Part shown: one piece after another, positions 25,489 through 34,479 of the stretch
Layout of the letters: the number at the start of each line of letters is the position of its first letter
Position numbering within the stretch: the stretch's first letter is position 1
From: Streptomyces sp. 130
GTDB taxonomy: Bacteria > Actinomycetota > Actinomycetes > Streptomycetales > Streptomycetaceae
Reading direction: 5' to 3'
Assembly (NCBI RefSeq): GCF_007096885.1
Contig: NZ_VJNO01000002.1
Location: 124,001-188,000 of the forward strand
Length of the DNA: 64,000 bases
Notes under the pieces: generated by a model
What the model saw: only the letters and a program-made list of their open reading frames with translations
What the model was told of the DNA's origin: nothing
Database searches by the model: none
Translations under genes and position numbers: made by a program

Positions 25489-28449
25489 ATGGCCAATGAT
25501 CGGAGCATGCGCGCACAGGACAAGCAGGACGCCGCCCCTCGCCCGGTCCGTACGGAGCCCGCTGCCGCGCGCTCGGCCGGCGCCGCGGGTCCGGCCGTGG
25601 TCTCCGGGGCCGTGGGGTCCGCCGGGCCGGTCGGCCTGACCGGGATGGCCGGTCTCACCGGTCCCTCGGGCACGGTCGGCTCCGGAGGCGCGCTGCCCGG
25701 GGGCCGGCTGGGGGCGTTGCAGCGCTCGATGGGCAACGCCGCCGTGGTCCGGGCGCTGGAGCGGCAGTGGCAGGCCGACTGCCGCATACCCGGACTCCCC
25801 GGCGCACATGGGGAGTCGGCGCCCGTGCAGCGCCATGAGCACGGGCCGTCCTGCGGGCGGGGCGAGCCGGCTCCCGTACAGCGCTCGTCCGTGCCGGACG
25901 TGCTGCGTGGCCCCGGGCGGCCGCTGGGCGAGGCCGTCCGGGCGGAGATGGAGGCACGGCTGGGCGCCGACTTCTCCGATGTGCGGCTACACACCGGGCC
26001 GGCCGCCCAGCGCTCGGCGGCCGAGGTCGGGGCCCGCGCCTACACCTCGGGCGCCCATGTCGTCATCGGCTCCGGCGGCGCGGACCGGCACACGCTGGCC
26101 CATGAGCTGACGCACGTCATCCAGCAGCGCCAGGGGCCGGTCGCGGGCACCGACAACGGCTCGGGGCTCCGGGTCTCGGACCCCTCCGACCGCTTCGAGC
26201 GGGCGGCGGAGGAGAACGCCCGCCGGGTTCTGGCCGGTCCCGTGCCCACCGGGGCGGCGTCCGTGCGGCGGACGGCGGACGGCCCGGCCCGGACCGGCGG
26301 GAAGGTCGCCGTACAGCGCGCACGCGAGGGAGAGGTGCCCTTCGACCACTCCCAGTACTACGCGCACACGGACTGGCAGGCGTCGGCCGAGCAGTTCGAG
26401 CAGCGGCTCGGCGGGTACGCCTTCCGGCATCCGAAGGCGCTCGCGGCGGCGCGCAAGACGGTGAACCGGCTCAAGCAACTGCTCATCGCGTACAGCCGTG
26501 TCGAGCACAAGGACTCCGCGCTCGCCAACAAGTCGTTCTTCAAGGACGACCCGACGAGCGCCGGGCAGGTGGGCGAGAAGATGACCACCGCCCAGATCAA
26601 CGACTTCTTCTCCCGGGACGGCAACGTCCGTGAGCTGATCACGGCCGTCTACAACGCCGCCTACTACAACAAGGGCGCCGAGCTGTCGCTCAAGAACATC
26701 CTCAACAGCATCATCGGGCCCAAGCCGCAGCTGGCGGCGACCCTCGGCATGAATCAGGAGGAGCTGAAGAAGCACTCCGCGTTCCTCAACGGCTGGACCC
26801 GGCTGCCCCTGTGGGCCGGGGCGAGCGCCGTCGGCAAGGGGTACAACTACGAGAAGGACCCGTATGCCCTGGGCGGCCTGCTGTGGCAGTCGGACCCGGA
26901 GACCGTGGCCGACGACACCCGCGAGATGATCAGAAGCCAGGGGCCGCGCAAGGAGCGCAGCGAGGCCGGCAAACTGGCCAACCGCAAGACCCCCCGTGAC
27001 TACGAGAACCGCGGCGCCCCGCTCAGCGCGCGCGAGCTGGAGTTCGCGGGAAAGCCGGGGCCCGACGAGAAGCTGCCCTGGAACGAGGGCGCGGCCTACT
27101 GGGAGATCCAGCAGAACGAGAGCTGGCCGAAGGCGAACGCCGAGCGAGGCATCCCGATCGTCGCCGGCATGTCCGGCACCACGACCCGGATGCTCAAGAC
27201 CTTCCAGTGGATCAACGTGCCCGGGGTGGACGTCTTCGACTACCGGATGGCGCTGATGGGCTGGATGCTGCCGTCCTGGGACCACTCCCTCTACGAGATC
27301 CTGCGCGGCTCCTGGGCGGCCGGGGTCAAGGGGCCGGGCGAGACGGCCGCCCGGGCGGGCAAGGGCGCGGCGCTGATGTACCAGAGCATCGCGCCCTTCA
27401 CGGAGGAGGAGCTGCGGGAGCACGTCTGCGTCGACGGGCAGTTCCCGCACGAGCTGATGTACCTCGCGCAGGCCAACACGGCCCGTGCGGTCGCCCCCGC
27501 GGCGAGCGGCTTCATGGAGCCGGGCCAGGCCACAGCCGGTGAAGTACCCGGCAGATACGCCGACTTCCTCGCGGGCGACACGGCGCCCACGCCGGAGATC
27601 GCCGACTGGAAGGCGCGGAACAACGGTGCCTCCACCGAGGCCCTCGCGAAGCGGTTCAAGCCCGCCCACGCGACCGCGCTGATGGCCTACACCGGGGGCG
27701 CGCACCAGATGATCAACTCAGTGGTGCGCAGCCGGCTGCTGCCCGAGGGGTACGCGCCGTACGGCACCGCCGGCCTGGCCGCCGCAGGTGCCGGGGCGCT
27801 CTCACTGCAGCAGATCAAGAAGCAGCTCAAGTGGGCCGCGCAGGACCCCGATGCCGAGCTGGTGAACACCCTCGAAGAGGACCCGGTGATCGCGCCGCAG
27901 CTCGCTGCCGCCCGGGGCACGGACCCGGTGGCCAAGAAGGCGGCCACCGCCGTCATCGACGCGCGCATCGACCTCCTCGCGCCCGTGCTCTTCGAGGAGA
28001 TGAAGGCTCACGCCGACATGACGATGGAGGCGCTGAAGCGGCTTCCTCCCGTCACCGGCACCGTCTTCCGCGGCGACTGGAACGCGGGCGGCGACGAGTC
28101 GGTGTACCAGCTCGGCAAGCAGGCCGCGCTGAACTACCGGCCGGGCTCCGTCTTCACCACCTCCTTCGACAGCACCAGCCGGGACGAGGACGTGGCCATG
28201 GACTTCATGCGCGGCCAGAAGGTCTCCGGCAAGGCGACGCACCGCATCCTGCTGGAGCTGGAGCTGACCGGGAAGTACGGCCGCGACGTCGAGCCCTTCC
28301 ACCGCTACCAGGCCACCGAGGCGGAGGTGCTGCTCATGCCGGGCGCGAACTTCAAGGTGACCAGGAGCGAGTGGAAGCAGGACCCGCACCACGACGCGAC
28401 GAAGGGCGGCAGCGCCTGGTACGAGCACGTCTGGGCGACGGAGGCCTGA
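25489..28449 (+). CDS. DUF4157 protein with C-terminal ADP-ribosyltransferase-like domain (putative contractile-injection effector)
   Basis: A 986-residue modular protein. The disordered Pro/Ala-rich N-terminus contains LGALQRSMGNAAVVRAL, common before DUF4157; the DUF4157 domain (about 140-245) has the LGADFSDVRLHTG block and zinc-protease-like HELTHVIQQ (H205-E206, H209). A long unknown middle (about 290-840) follows. The C-terminus shows the R-S-E pattern of ADP-ribosyltransferases: VFRGDW (R861), FTTSFDSTS (889-897) and TEAEVLLMPG with E944-x-E946. DUF4157 proteins are associated in the literature with extracellular contractile injection systems. ATG 25489 or ATG 25507 (MRAQDKQDAAP). It stands alone between two core loci; no structural injection genes are in the window. 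Confidence 0.85.
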   Translation: MANDRSMRAQDKQDAAPRPVRTEPAAARSAGAAGPAVVSGAVGSAGPVGLTGMAGLTGPSGTVGSGGALPGGRLGALQRSMGNAAVVRALERQWQADCRIPGLPGAHGESAPVQRHEHGPSCGRGEPAPVQRSSVPDVLRGPGRPLGEAVRAEMEARLGADFSDVRLHTGPAAQRSAAEVGARAYTSGAHVVIGSGGADRHTLAHELTHVIQQRQGPVAGTDNGSGLRVSDPSDRFERAAEENARRVLAGPVPTGAASVRRTADGPARTGGKVAVQRAREGEVPFDHSQYYAHTDWQASAEQFEQRLGGYAFRHPKALAAARKTVNRLKQLLIAYSRVEHKDSALANKSFFKDDPTSAGQVGEKMTTAQINDFFSRDGNVRELITAVYNAAYYNKGAELSLKNILNSIIGPKPQLAATLGMNQEELKKHSAFLNGWTRLPLWAGASAVGKGYNYEKDPYALGGLLWQSDPETVADDTREMIRSQGPRKERSEAGKLANRKTPRDYENRGAPLSARELEFAGKPGPDEKLPWNEGAAYWEIQQNESWPKANAERGIPIVAGMSGTTTRMLKTFQWINVPGVDVFDYRMALMGWMLPSWDHSLYEILRGSWAAGVKGPGETAARAGKGAALMYQSIAPFTEEELREHVCVDGQFPHELMYLAQANTARAVAPAASGFMEPGQATAGEVPGRYADFLAGDTAPTPEIADWKARNNGASTEALAKRFKPAHATALMAYTGGAHQMINSVVRSRLLPEGYAPYGTAGLAAAGAGALSLQQIKKQLKWAAQDPDAELVNTLEEDPVIAPQLAAARGTDPVAKKAATAVIDARIDLLAPVLFEEMKAHADMTMEALKRLPPVTGTVFRGDWNAGGDESVYQLGKQAALNYRPGSVFTTSFDSTSRDEDVAMDFMRGQKVSGKATHRILLELELTGKYGRDVEPFHRYQATEAEVLLMPGANFKVTRSEWKQDPHHDATKGGSAWYEHVWATEA

Positions 28450-28500
28450 GGGCGGCGCACCGTCCACCGGACCGGACCCCGTAGGCAGGTCGACAAAGAC

Positions 28501-28519
28501 TGAGGTTAGGCTAGCCTTC
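28501..28519. promoter_or_regulatory. Iron box (DmdR/IdeR operator) before the siderophore-binding gene
   Basis: TGAGGTTAGGCTAGCCTTC matches the 19-bp actinobacterial iron-box consensus TWAGGTTAGSCTWACCTWA at most positions and lies 52 bp before the lipoprotein start, so repression by an iron-loaded DtxR-family protein (DmdR1 in Streptomyces) is expected. Confidence 0.9.
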
Positions 28520-28571
28520 CTTTGCACGTGTCACCTGCCGGTCTCCGGCTCGTACGAAAGCGGACCCCGTC

Positions 28572-29603
28572 ATGCGCACAACCCGAGCGTCCCGTCCCAC
28601 CCGCCGCGGCCTGCTGGCCATGGGCGGTGCCGTCGGTCTCGGCGCCGTGCTCGCGGCCTGCGGCGGCAACGGCTCCGAGGACTCCGCCGCCACCGGCTCC
28701 AAGAGCGCCGACGCCGGGCCGTGGAAGTTCAAGGACGACCGGGGCCGGGTCGCCGAGGCGAAGTCCGTCCCGAAGAACATCGTCGCCTTCACCGGTGTCG
28801 CCGCCGCCCTCCACGACTACGGCGTCGAGGTCAAGGCGGTCTTCGGCCCGACCAAGGCCAAGGACGGCAAGCCGGACGTGCAGGCCGGCGACCTGGACAT
28901 CAGCAAGGTCGAGATCCTGGGCAACGTCTGGGGCGAGTTCAACGTCGAGAAGTACGCGGAGCTCGGCCCGGAGCTGCTGGTGACGGCGATGTGGGAGAAG
29001 GACGCGCTCTGGTACGTGCCGGACCAGTCCAAGGACAAGATCCTGAAGCTGGCCCCGAGCGTCGCCCTGTGGGCCGCCGAGACCACGATCCCGAAGGCGA
29101 TCCAGCGCCACGAGGACCTGGCGGCCTCGCTCGGCGCCGACGTGAAGTCCGCGAAGGTCACCGCCGCGAAGACGCGGTTCGAGAAGGCGGCGGCCCGGCT
29201 GCGCGCCGCCGCGAAGTCGAAGCCGGAGATCAAGGTCATGGTCGGCTCGGCCAGCCAGGACCTGTTCTACGTCTCGCTCGCCAAGATGTCCGCCGACACC
29301 CTGTACTTCCAGGAGCTGGGCGTGCGGTTCGTGGAGCCGAAGGTGAACGCCGCGGGTTTCTTCGAGGAGCTGAGCTGGGAGAACGTCGGCAAGTACGGCG
29401 CCGACATCATCATGATGGACAACCGCTCCTCGGCCCTCCAGCCCGAGGCGCTGACCTCCAAGCCGACCTGGGCGCAGCTGCCGGCGGTCAAGGCGGGCCA
29501 GGTCGTCCCGCGCACCACGGAGCCGATCTACAGCTACGACAAGTGCGCGCCCATCCTGGAGGACCTGGCGAAGGCCATCGAGGACGCCAAGAAGGTCGCC
29601 TGA
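28572..29603 (+). CDS. desE: Siderophore-binding lipoprotein (DesE-like)
   Basis: A 343-residue extracytoplasmic binding protein for an iron-siderophore ABC importer. The signal peptide has a twin-arginine motif (TRRGLLAMGG) and lipobox LAAC with the acylated cysteine at about 31, so export is probably Tat-dependent followed by lipidation. The rest is a class III (FecB/DesE) two-lobed binding domain, ending in a typical long helix. An iron box sits just upstream. In S. coelicolor the gene at this position binds ferrioxamine; here no permease, ATPase or desferrioxamine biosynthesis genes are adjacent. Confidence 0.9.
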   Translation: MRTTRASRPTRRGLLAMGGAVGLGAVLAACGGNGSEDSAATGSKSADAGPWKFKDDRGRVAEAKSVPKNIVAFTGVAAALHDYGVEVKAVFGPTKAKDGKPDVQAGDLDISKVEILGNVWGEFNVEKYAELGPELLVTAMWEKDALWYVPDQSKDKILKLAPSVALWAAETTIPKAIQRHEDLAASLGADVKSAKVTAAKTRFEKAAARLRAAAKSKPEIKVMVGSASQDLFYVSLAKMSADTLYFQELGVRFVEPKVNAAGFFEELSWENVGKYGADIIMMDNRSSALQPEALTSKPTWAQLPAVKAGQVVPRTTEPIYSYDKCAPILEDLAKAIEDAKKVA

Positions 29604-29660
29604 TCCGACGGCACACCGCCCCCGGCGGCCGGAAGCCCGGCCGCCGGGGGCGGTGGTGTG

Positions 29661-31322
29661 TCACTTCCCGCCGGTCTCCGACGCGGGCCACGGGACCTGG
29701 GGCGAGCGGTAGTAGTCGATGCCCTGGGCGGTGAACCGCTCCCCGAGCGCCGCGAGCCGCAGCTTGTACGTGTCCCAGTCGTGCGTCGACGCCGGCGACC
29801 AGGCCAGCTCCGCGGCACCGGGCAGCCGCGGGAAGGCCATCGCGTCGATGTCGTCGCTGTCGGTCAGGGTCTCGGCCCAGATCGGCGCCTCCACCCCCAG
29901 CACGGAGCCCTCCGGGGCGCCGGCGAGGTACGTCCCCGGGTCCCAGTCGTAACTGCGCCGGACCTCGACCGTGCCCGCCCACTTGAGGCCCAGCACGGTC
30001 TGGTCGTTGTACTTCATGTCGAGGTACACGCGGTCCGCCGGCGACAGCACCAGCTTCGTGCCGTTCTTCGCCGCGTCCGCCACCTGCTGCCGGTCGGCGG
30101 CGCTGGTCTTGTCGTAGCCCCAGTACTGCGCGACGGCGCCCTTCACCGGGTGGGCGCCGGTCAGCTGGTGCCAGCCCATGACGGTCTTGCCGTACTTCCC
30201 GACGATCGCCTGGGCCCGGTCCATGATCTCCACGTAGTCCTCGCGGGTGGTGGAGTGCGCCTCGTCGCCGCCGATGTGGAAATAGCGGCCGGGAGTGAGC
30301 GCGGCCACCTCGCCGACGACGTCGTCGATGAAGTCGTACGTGACGTCCTTGCCGGCGCAGAGCGTGCTGAAACCGACCTTGATGCCGGTGTAGAGCGGCG
30401 GGGCGACGCCGTCGCAGTTCAGCTCGGCGTACGAGGCCAGCGCCGCGTTGGTGTGGCTCGGCATGTCGATCTCCGGGACCACCTCCAGGTAGCGGGAGGC
30501 GGCGTAGCGCACGATCTCCTTGTACTGCTCCTTGGTGTAGTACCCGCCGGGCCCGCCGCCGACCTCGGTGGACCCGCCGTACGTGGCCAGCCTCGGCCAG
30601 GAGTCGACGGCGATGCGCCAGCCCTGGTCGTCGGAGAGGTGGATGTGGAAGGTGTTGATCTTGTACTGGGCGACCTGGTCGATGTAGCGCTTGACCTCGT
30701 CCACCGAGAAGAAGTGGCGCGCGACGTCGAGCATCGCGCCCCGGTAGGCGTAGCGCGGGGTGTCGGTGATGGAGCCGCCGGCGACCCGCCAGGGGCCCTT
30801 CTGGCGGGTGTCGCGCTCCACTTGTGCCGGGAGCAGCTGGCGCAGCGTCTGGACGCCGTGGAAGAGCCCCGCGGGCTGCCTGGCGGTGATGGTGACGCCG
30901 CCGCGCCCGGAGGTGAGCGTGTAGCCCTCCGCGCCGAGCTTGCCGGCCCGGGGGTCGAGGCGGAGCCGGATGCCGTCGGCGCCGTCCTTGGTGGTGACCG
31001 GCAGGGCGAACCCGGTGGAGGGGCGCAGCAGGCCCGCCAGGTAGTCGCCGATCTTGCGGGCCTCGCCGGAGGCGCCGAGGGCCCGGATGCTGGTGGAGCC
31101 GTTGAGCAGGTAGGGCTCGCCGCCGGGTCTGACCGAGGCGGGCGCGGGCACCACCTGGCCGAGCGGCCGGGGCGCCCAGGCCGTGGCCGTCGTGCCCGCG
31201 GCGGACGCCTCCGGGGCGGCGCACGCGCTGGAGACACCGGCCGCCGCGACGAGGAGCAGCGAACCGAGGAGCCGGGGAAGAGTACGGGGAAGAGTACGGC
31301 GGCGTACCGTGAGCAGTCTCAC
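29661..31322 (-). CDS. Secreted beta-N-acetylhexosaminidase (GH20)
   Basis: A GH20 glycosidase of 553 residues that releases N-acetylglucosamine from chitin oligomers outside the cell. The catalytic domain shows HLSDDQGWRIAVDSWP, the Asp-Glu catalytic pair in HIGGDEAHST, and VMGWHQLTG. GTG 31322 is preferred: AAAGGGA lies 8 bp upstream and the product then begins with a short basic region and a hydrophobic signal ending VSSACAAP (lipobox-like). ATG 31382 would add 20 atypical residues. A DasR-like site upstream fits control by N-acetylglucosamine metabolism. Confidence 0.92.
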   Translation of the reverse strand: MRLLTVRRRTLPRTLPRLLGSLLLVAAAGVSSACAAPEASAAGTTATAWAPRPLGQVVPAPASVRPGGEPYLLNGSTSIRALGASGEARKIGDYLAGLLRPSTGFALPVTTKDGADGIRLRLDPRAGKLGAEGYTLTSGRGGVTITARQPAGLFHGVQTLRQLLPAQVERDTRQKGPWRVAGGSITDTPRYAYRGAMLDVARHFFSVDEVKRYIDQVAQYKINTFHIHLSDDQGWRIAVDSWPRLATYGGSTEVGGGPGGYYTKEQYKEIVRYAASRYLEVVPEIDMPSHTNAALASYAELNCDGVAPPLYTGIKVGFSTLCAGKDVTYDFIDDVVGEVAALTPGRYFHIGGDEAHSTTREDYVEIMDRAQAIVGKYGKTVMGWHQLTGAHPVKGAVAQYWGYDKTSAADRQQVADAAKNGTKLVLSPADRVYLDMKYNDQTVLGLKWAGTVEVRRSYDWDPGTYLAGAPEGSVLGVEAPIWAETLTDSDDIDAMAFPRLPGAAELAWSPASTHDWDTYKLRLAALGERFTAQGIDYYRSPQVPWPASETGGK

Positions 31323-31408
31323 AAGCCGGGTCCCTTTCTGGGGGTCACTCTGCGGGGTCTCCTGACCTTTCTCCGTCGCCATGCGTACCGCGCGGTCTCA
31401 CGGGTGGT

Positions 31409-31424
31409 CAAGGTGTAGACCAGC
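31409..31424. promoter_or_regulatory. DasR-responsive (dre-like) element upstream of the hexosaminidase gene
   Basis: On the minus strand GCTGGTCTACACCTTG matches the dre consensus (A/G)CTGGTCTAGACCACT at 12 of 16 positions, with the core TGGTCTACACC intact. It lies 87 bp upstream of the preferred start. Chitinolytic genes are classic DasR targets. Confidence 0.6.
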
Positions 31425-31586
31425 TCGGCGCGTTGGTCACCCAGGCACCCGGAGAAGCTTTTGTGTCTTATGTGCGCATTCACCCCTTCGGCTCCGACCA
31501 CCGCCGCTCCACCCCCTCGGCCGTGCCTTCGTGACGCTCGCACGAAATCCACCCAAGCCAGAAAAACGGGGCCACTATCGCGCTTC

Positions 31587-31606
31587 CCTGCCCGATATCG
31601 GGCAGG
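31587..31606. promoter_or_regulatory. Perfect 20-bp palindrome before a small conserved gene
   Basis: CCTGCCCGAT followed directly by its reverse complement forms a perfect 20-bp palindrome, 39 bp before the GTG at 31646. It has no loop, so it looks like a protein operator rather than a terminator. The binding factor is unknown. The remainder of the 323-bp gap (31323-31645) holds only the dre-like site on the other side. Confidence 0.5.
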
Positions 31607-31645
31607 ATTGTTGCGCTCGCGCCCCTTCGGTCGCAGTATCGACGG

Positions 31646-31921
31646 GTGCTCGAACGCCTCTCGTCGTACGACGACCTCATTGACCACGTGGTGCGCAGCA
31701 CCACGCTGCCCCGCGGCGAAGCCGCCCGGGTGATCCTCGACGTGCTGGCGTACTTCGACGAGACGACCGAGGTCTTCGTCCGCCGCCGCCACCGCGAACT
31801 GCAGGCCGGCGGCCTGGTGAACACGGAGATCTTCGAGCGGATCGCGGCCGAACTGCCGCACCGCGCGGTCGCGCCGCCGGAGCTCTCGCTCCGTCAGCTG
31901 CGCCGGATCGTCTACGGCTGA
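31646..31921 (+). CDS. Small conserved protein of unknown function
   Basis: A 91-residue protein from GTG 31646 (MLERLSSYDDLIDHVVRSTT). It is probably all-helical, with charged segments FVRRRHRELQAGG and a C-terminal SLRQLRRIVYG. It resembles small proteins found upstream of glmS in other Streptomyces. The gene lies 58 bp before glmS in the same direction and may be cotranscribed. No family name is recalled and no function is proposed. Confidence 0.7.
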   Translation: MLERLSSYDDLIDHVVRSTTLPRGEAARVILDVLAYFDETTEVFVRRRHRELQAGGLVNTEIFERIAAELPHRAVAPPELSLRQLRRIVYG

Positions 31922-31979
31922 GGCCGCCTCGCGGCCGGGTACCCCCAACTTTGTTCGTCGTCGGAGGACAGAAAGCTCT

Positions 31980-33809
31980 ATGTGCGGAATCGTCGGTTAC
32001 ATCGGAAAGCGTGACGTGGCTCCGCTGCTGCTGGAGGGCCTGCAGCGGCTGGAGTACCGGGGTTACGACTCCGCCGGGATCGTGATCACCGGGAAGCCCG
32101 CGGCCGGGAAGCCCGCCGCGCTGAAGTCGGTCAAGGCCAAGGGCCGGGTCCGCGAGCTGGAGTCCCGGGTCCCCAAGCGCTTCGCCGGCACGACCGGCAT
32201 CGCCCACACCCGCTGGGCGACCCACGGCGCCCCCAGCGACGAGAACGCCCACCCGCACCTGGACGCCGAGGGCAAGGTCGCCGTCGTCCACAACGGGATC
32301 ATCGACAACGCCGCCGAGCTGCGCACCCGGCTGACCGCCGAGGGCGTCGTCTTCCTCTCCGAGACCGACACCGAGGTGCTGGTCCACCTGATCGCCCGCT
32401 CGGACGCCGGGACGCTGGAGGAGAAGGTCCGCGAGGCCCTGCGCTCCGTCGAGGGCACCTACGGCATCGCCGTCCTGCACGCCGACTTCAACGACCGCAT
32501 CGTGGTCGCCCGCAACGGCTCCCCGGTCGTCCTCGGCATCGGCGAGAAGGAGATGTTCGTCGCCTCCGACGTCGCCGCCCTGGTCGCCCACACCCGCCAG
32601 GTCGTCACCCTGGACGACGGCGAGATGGCCACCCTGAAGGCCGACGACTTCCGTACGTACACCACGGAGGGCTCCACCACGACGGCCACGCCGACCACCG
32701 TGGAGTGGGAGGCCGAGTCGTACGACATGGGCGGCCACGACACGTACATGCACAAGGAGATCTCGGAGCAGGCGGACGCCGTCGACCGGGTGCTGCGCGG
32801 CCGGATCGACGACCGGTTCTCCACCGTGCACCTGGGCGGCCTCAACCTGGACGCCCGCGAGGCGCGCGGGGTCCGCCGGATCAAGATCCTGGGCTGCGGC
32901 ACCTCGTACCACGCGGGCCAGATCGGCGCCCAGCTGATCGAGGAGCTGGCCCGCATCCCCGCGGACGCCGAGCCCGCCTCCGAGTTCCGCTACCGCAACC
33001 CGGTCGTGGACCCCGACACGCTGTACGTCGCGGTCTCGCAGTCCGGTGAGACCTACGACGTGCTGGCCGCCGTCCAGGAGCTGAAGCGCAAGGGCGCCCG
33101 GGTCCTCGGTGTGGTCAACGTGGTCGGCTCGGCGATCGCCCGCGAGGCGGACGGCGGCACGTATGTGCACGCGGGCCCCGAGGTGTGCGTGGTCTCCACC
33201 AAGTGCTTCACCAACACCGTGGTCGCGTTCGCGCTGCTCGCGCTGCACCTGGGCCGCATCCGGGACCTGTCGGTCGCCGACGGCAAGCGGATCATCGAGG
33301 GCCTGCGCAGGCTGCCGGCCCAGATCAGCGAGATCCTGAAGGGCGAGGACGAGATCAAGCGGCTGGCCGCCGAGTACGCGGACGCGAAGTCGATGATGTT
33401 CATCGGCCGGGTGCGCGGCTACCCCGTGGCCCGTGAGGCGTCGCTGAAGCTCAAGGAGGTCTCGTACATCCACGCCGAGGCGTACCCCGCCTCCGAGCTG
33501 AAGCACGGCCCCCTCGCCCTGATCGAGCCCGCCATGCCGACCGTGGCGATCGTGCCGGACGACGACCTGCTGGAGAAGAACCGCGCCGCGATGGAGGAGA
33601 TCAAGGCCCGCAGCGGACGCATCCTCGCCGTGGCCCACCAGGTCCAGGAGAAGGCCGACCACACCATCGTCGTGCCGAAGAACGAGGACGAGCTGGACCC
33701 GATCCTCATGGGCATCCCGCTCCAGCTCTTCGCCTACCACACGGCGCTGGCCATGGGCCGGGACATCGACAAGCCCCGCAACCTGGCGAAGTCGGTCACC
33801 GTCGAGTAG
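31980..33809 (+). CDS. glmS: Glutamine-fructose-6-phosphate aminotransferase (isomerizing)
   Basis: A 609-residue cytosolic enzyme making glucosamine-6-phosphate for cell-wall precursors. Cys2 after the initiator Met (MCGIVGYIG) is the glutaminase nucleophile; LQRLEYRGYDSAGI, HTRWATHG and HNGIIDN complete that domain. Two SIS domains follow (LGCGTSYHAGQIGAQLIEEL; SQSGETYDVL; SLKLKEVSYIHAEA), ending in the conserved AKSVTVE. ATG 31980 follows GGAGGACAG. A strong hairpin terminator follows the stop. Confidence 0.96.
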   Translation: MCGIVGYIGKRDVAPLLLEGLQRLEYRGYDSAGIVITGKPAAGKPAALKSVKAKGRVRELESRVPKRFAGTTGIAHTRWATHGAPSDENAHPHLDAEGKVAVVHNGIIDNAAELRTRLTAEGVVFLSETDTEVLVHLIARSDAGTLEEKVREALRSVEGTYGIAVLHADFNDRIVVARNGSPVVLGIGEKEMFVASDVAALVAHTRQVVTLDDGEMATLKADDFRTYTTEGSTTTATPTTVEWEAESYDMGGHDTYMHKEISEQADAVDRVLRGRIDDRFSTVHLGGLNLDAREARGVRRIKILGCGTSYHAGQIGAQLIEELARIPADAEPASEFRYRNPVVDPDTLYVAVSQSGETYDVLAAVQELKRKGARVLGVVNVVGSAIAREADGGTYVHAGPEVCVVSTKCFTNTVVAFALLALHLGRIRDLSVADGKRIIEGLRRLPAQISEILKGEDEIKRLAAEYADAKSMMFIGRVRGYPVAREASLKLKEVSYIHAEAYPASELKHGPLALIEPAMPTVAIVPDDDLLEKNRAAMEEIKARSGRILAVAHQVQEKADHTIVVPKNEDELDPILMGIPLQLFAYHTALAMGRDIDKPRNLAKSVTVE

Positions 33810-33858
33810 TCACGTCACGCGGCCGGGGCATCGCGGCCGGTGACCGCGGGGCCGTACG

Positions 33859-33905
33859 CGCATGGGCCCTTCCCGGCCGCTGAGCGGCCGGGAAGGGCCC
33901 ATGCG
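33859..33905. terminator. Bidirectional intrinsic terminator between glmS and the stress protein gene
   Basis: A perfect inverted repeat of 22 bp per arm (CGCATGGGCCC... reading inward) with a 3-base TGA loop. It lies 49 bp after the glmS stop and 52 bp past the convergent stress protein gene, so it can serve both. It lacks a T-run, as is usual in Streptomyces. Confidence 0.9.
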
Positions 33906-33957
33906 GCGTTTTCCACAGGCGAGTTGGCGCCACGGGGCCCCCGGGGCGGCTTCCGGG

Positions 33958-34479
33958 CTACGGGATGACCACGACCGGGCGCTGGGCGCGGCGGGCGAGG
34001 CGGCCGGCCACCGAGCCGAAGATCTTGCCCACCAGGCCGTGCGTGGAGCCCACCACGATGGCGTCCGCCGAGTACTCCCGGCCGACCTCCTCCAGCTCGT
34101 GGCAGATGTCCCCGCCGCGTTCCACGAGCACCCAGGGCACCTCGGCGAGGTAGTCCGCGCAGGCGAGCTCCAGGCCCAGCACCTCGGTGCGGTGGTCCGG
34201 CACGTCGACGAAGACCGGGGGCTCGCAGCCCGCCCAGACCGTGGTCGGCAGCCGGTTGGCGACATGGACGATGATCAGACCGGAGCCCGTCCTGCGGGAC
34301 ATGCCGATCGCATAGGCGAGGGCCCGCTCGCTGGACGTCGAGCCGTCGAAGCCGACGACGACCCCATGCCGGAAGGCGGGGTCGCAGGGTCGGCGCGCTT
34401 GTTCGGCCGCCAGCGGGTCCGACAGGGGGTCGGCTACCTGCTCGCGGTCCGCGGGTTCGGGGATTTCGTGACCGGCCAT
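33958..34479 (-). CDS. Universal stress protein (UspA family)
   Basis: A 173-residue single-domain Usp protein. After a charged, poorly conserved N-terminal 35 residues, the fold begins VVVGFDGSTSSERALAYA and ends with the ATP-binding signature GSTHGLVGKIFGSVAGRLARRA and RPVVVIP. The G-2x-G-9x-G(S/T) nucleotide motif is present, so it probably binds ATP. Transcribed leftward, convergent with glmS across the shared terminator. Confidence 0.92.
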   Translation of the reverse strand: MAGHEIPEPADREQVADPLSDPLAAEQARRPCDPAFRHGVVVGFDGSTSSERALAYAIGMSRRTGSGLIIVHVANRLPTTVWAGCEPPVFVDVPDHRTEVLGLELACADYLAEVPWVLVERGGDICHELEEVGREYSADAIVVGSTHGLVGKIFGSVAGRLARRAQRPVVVIP

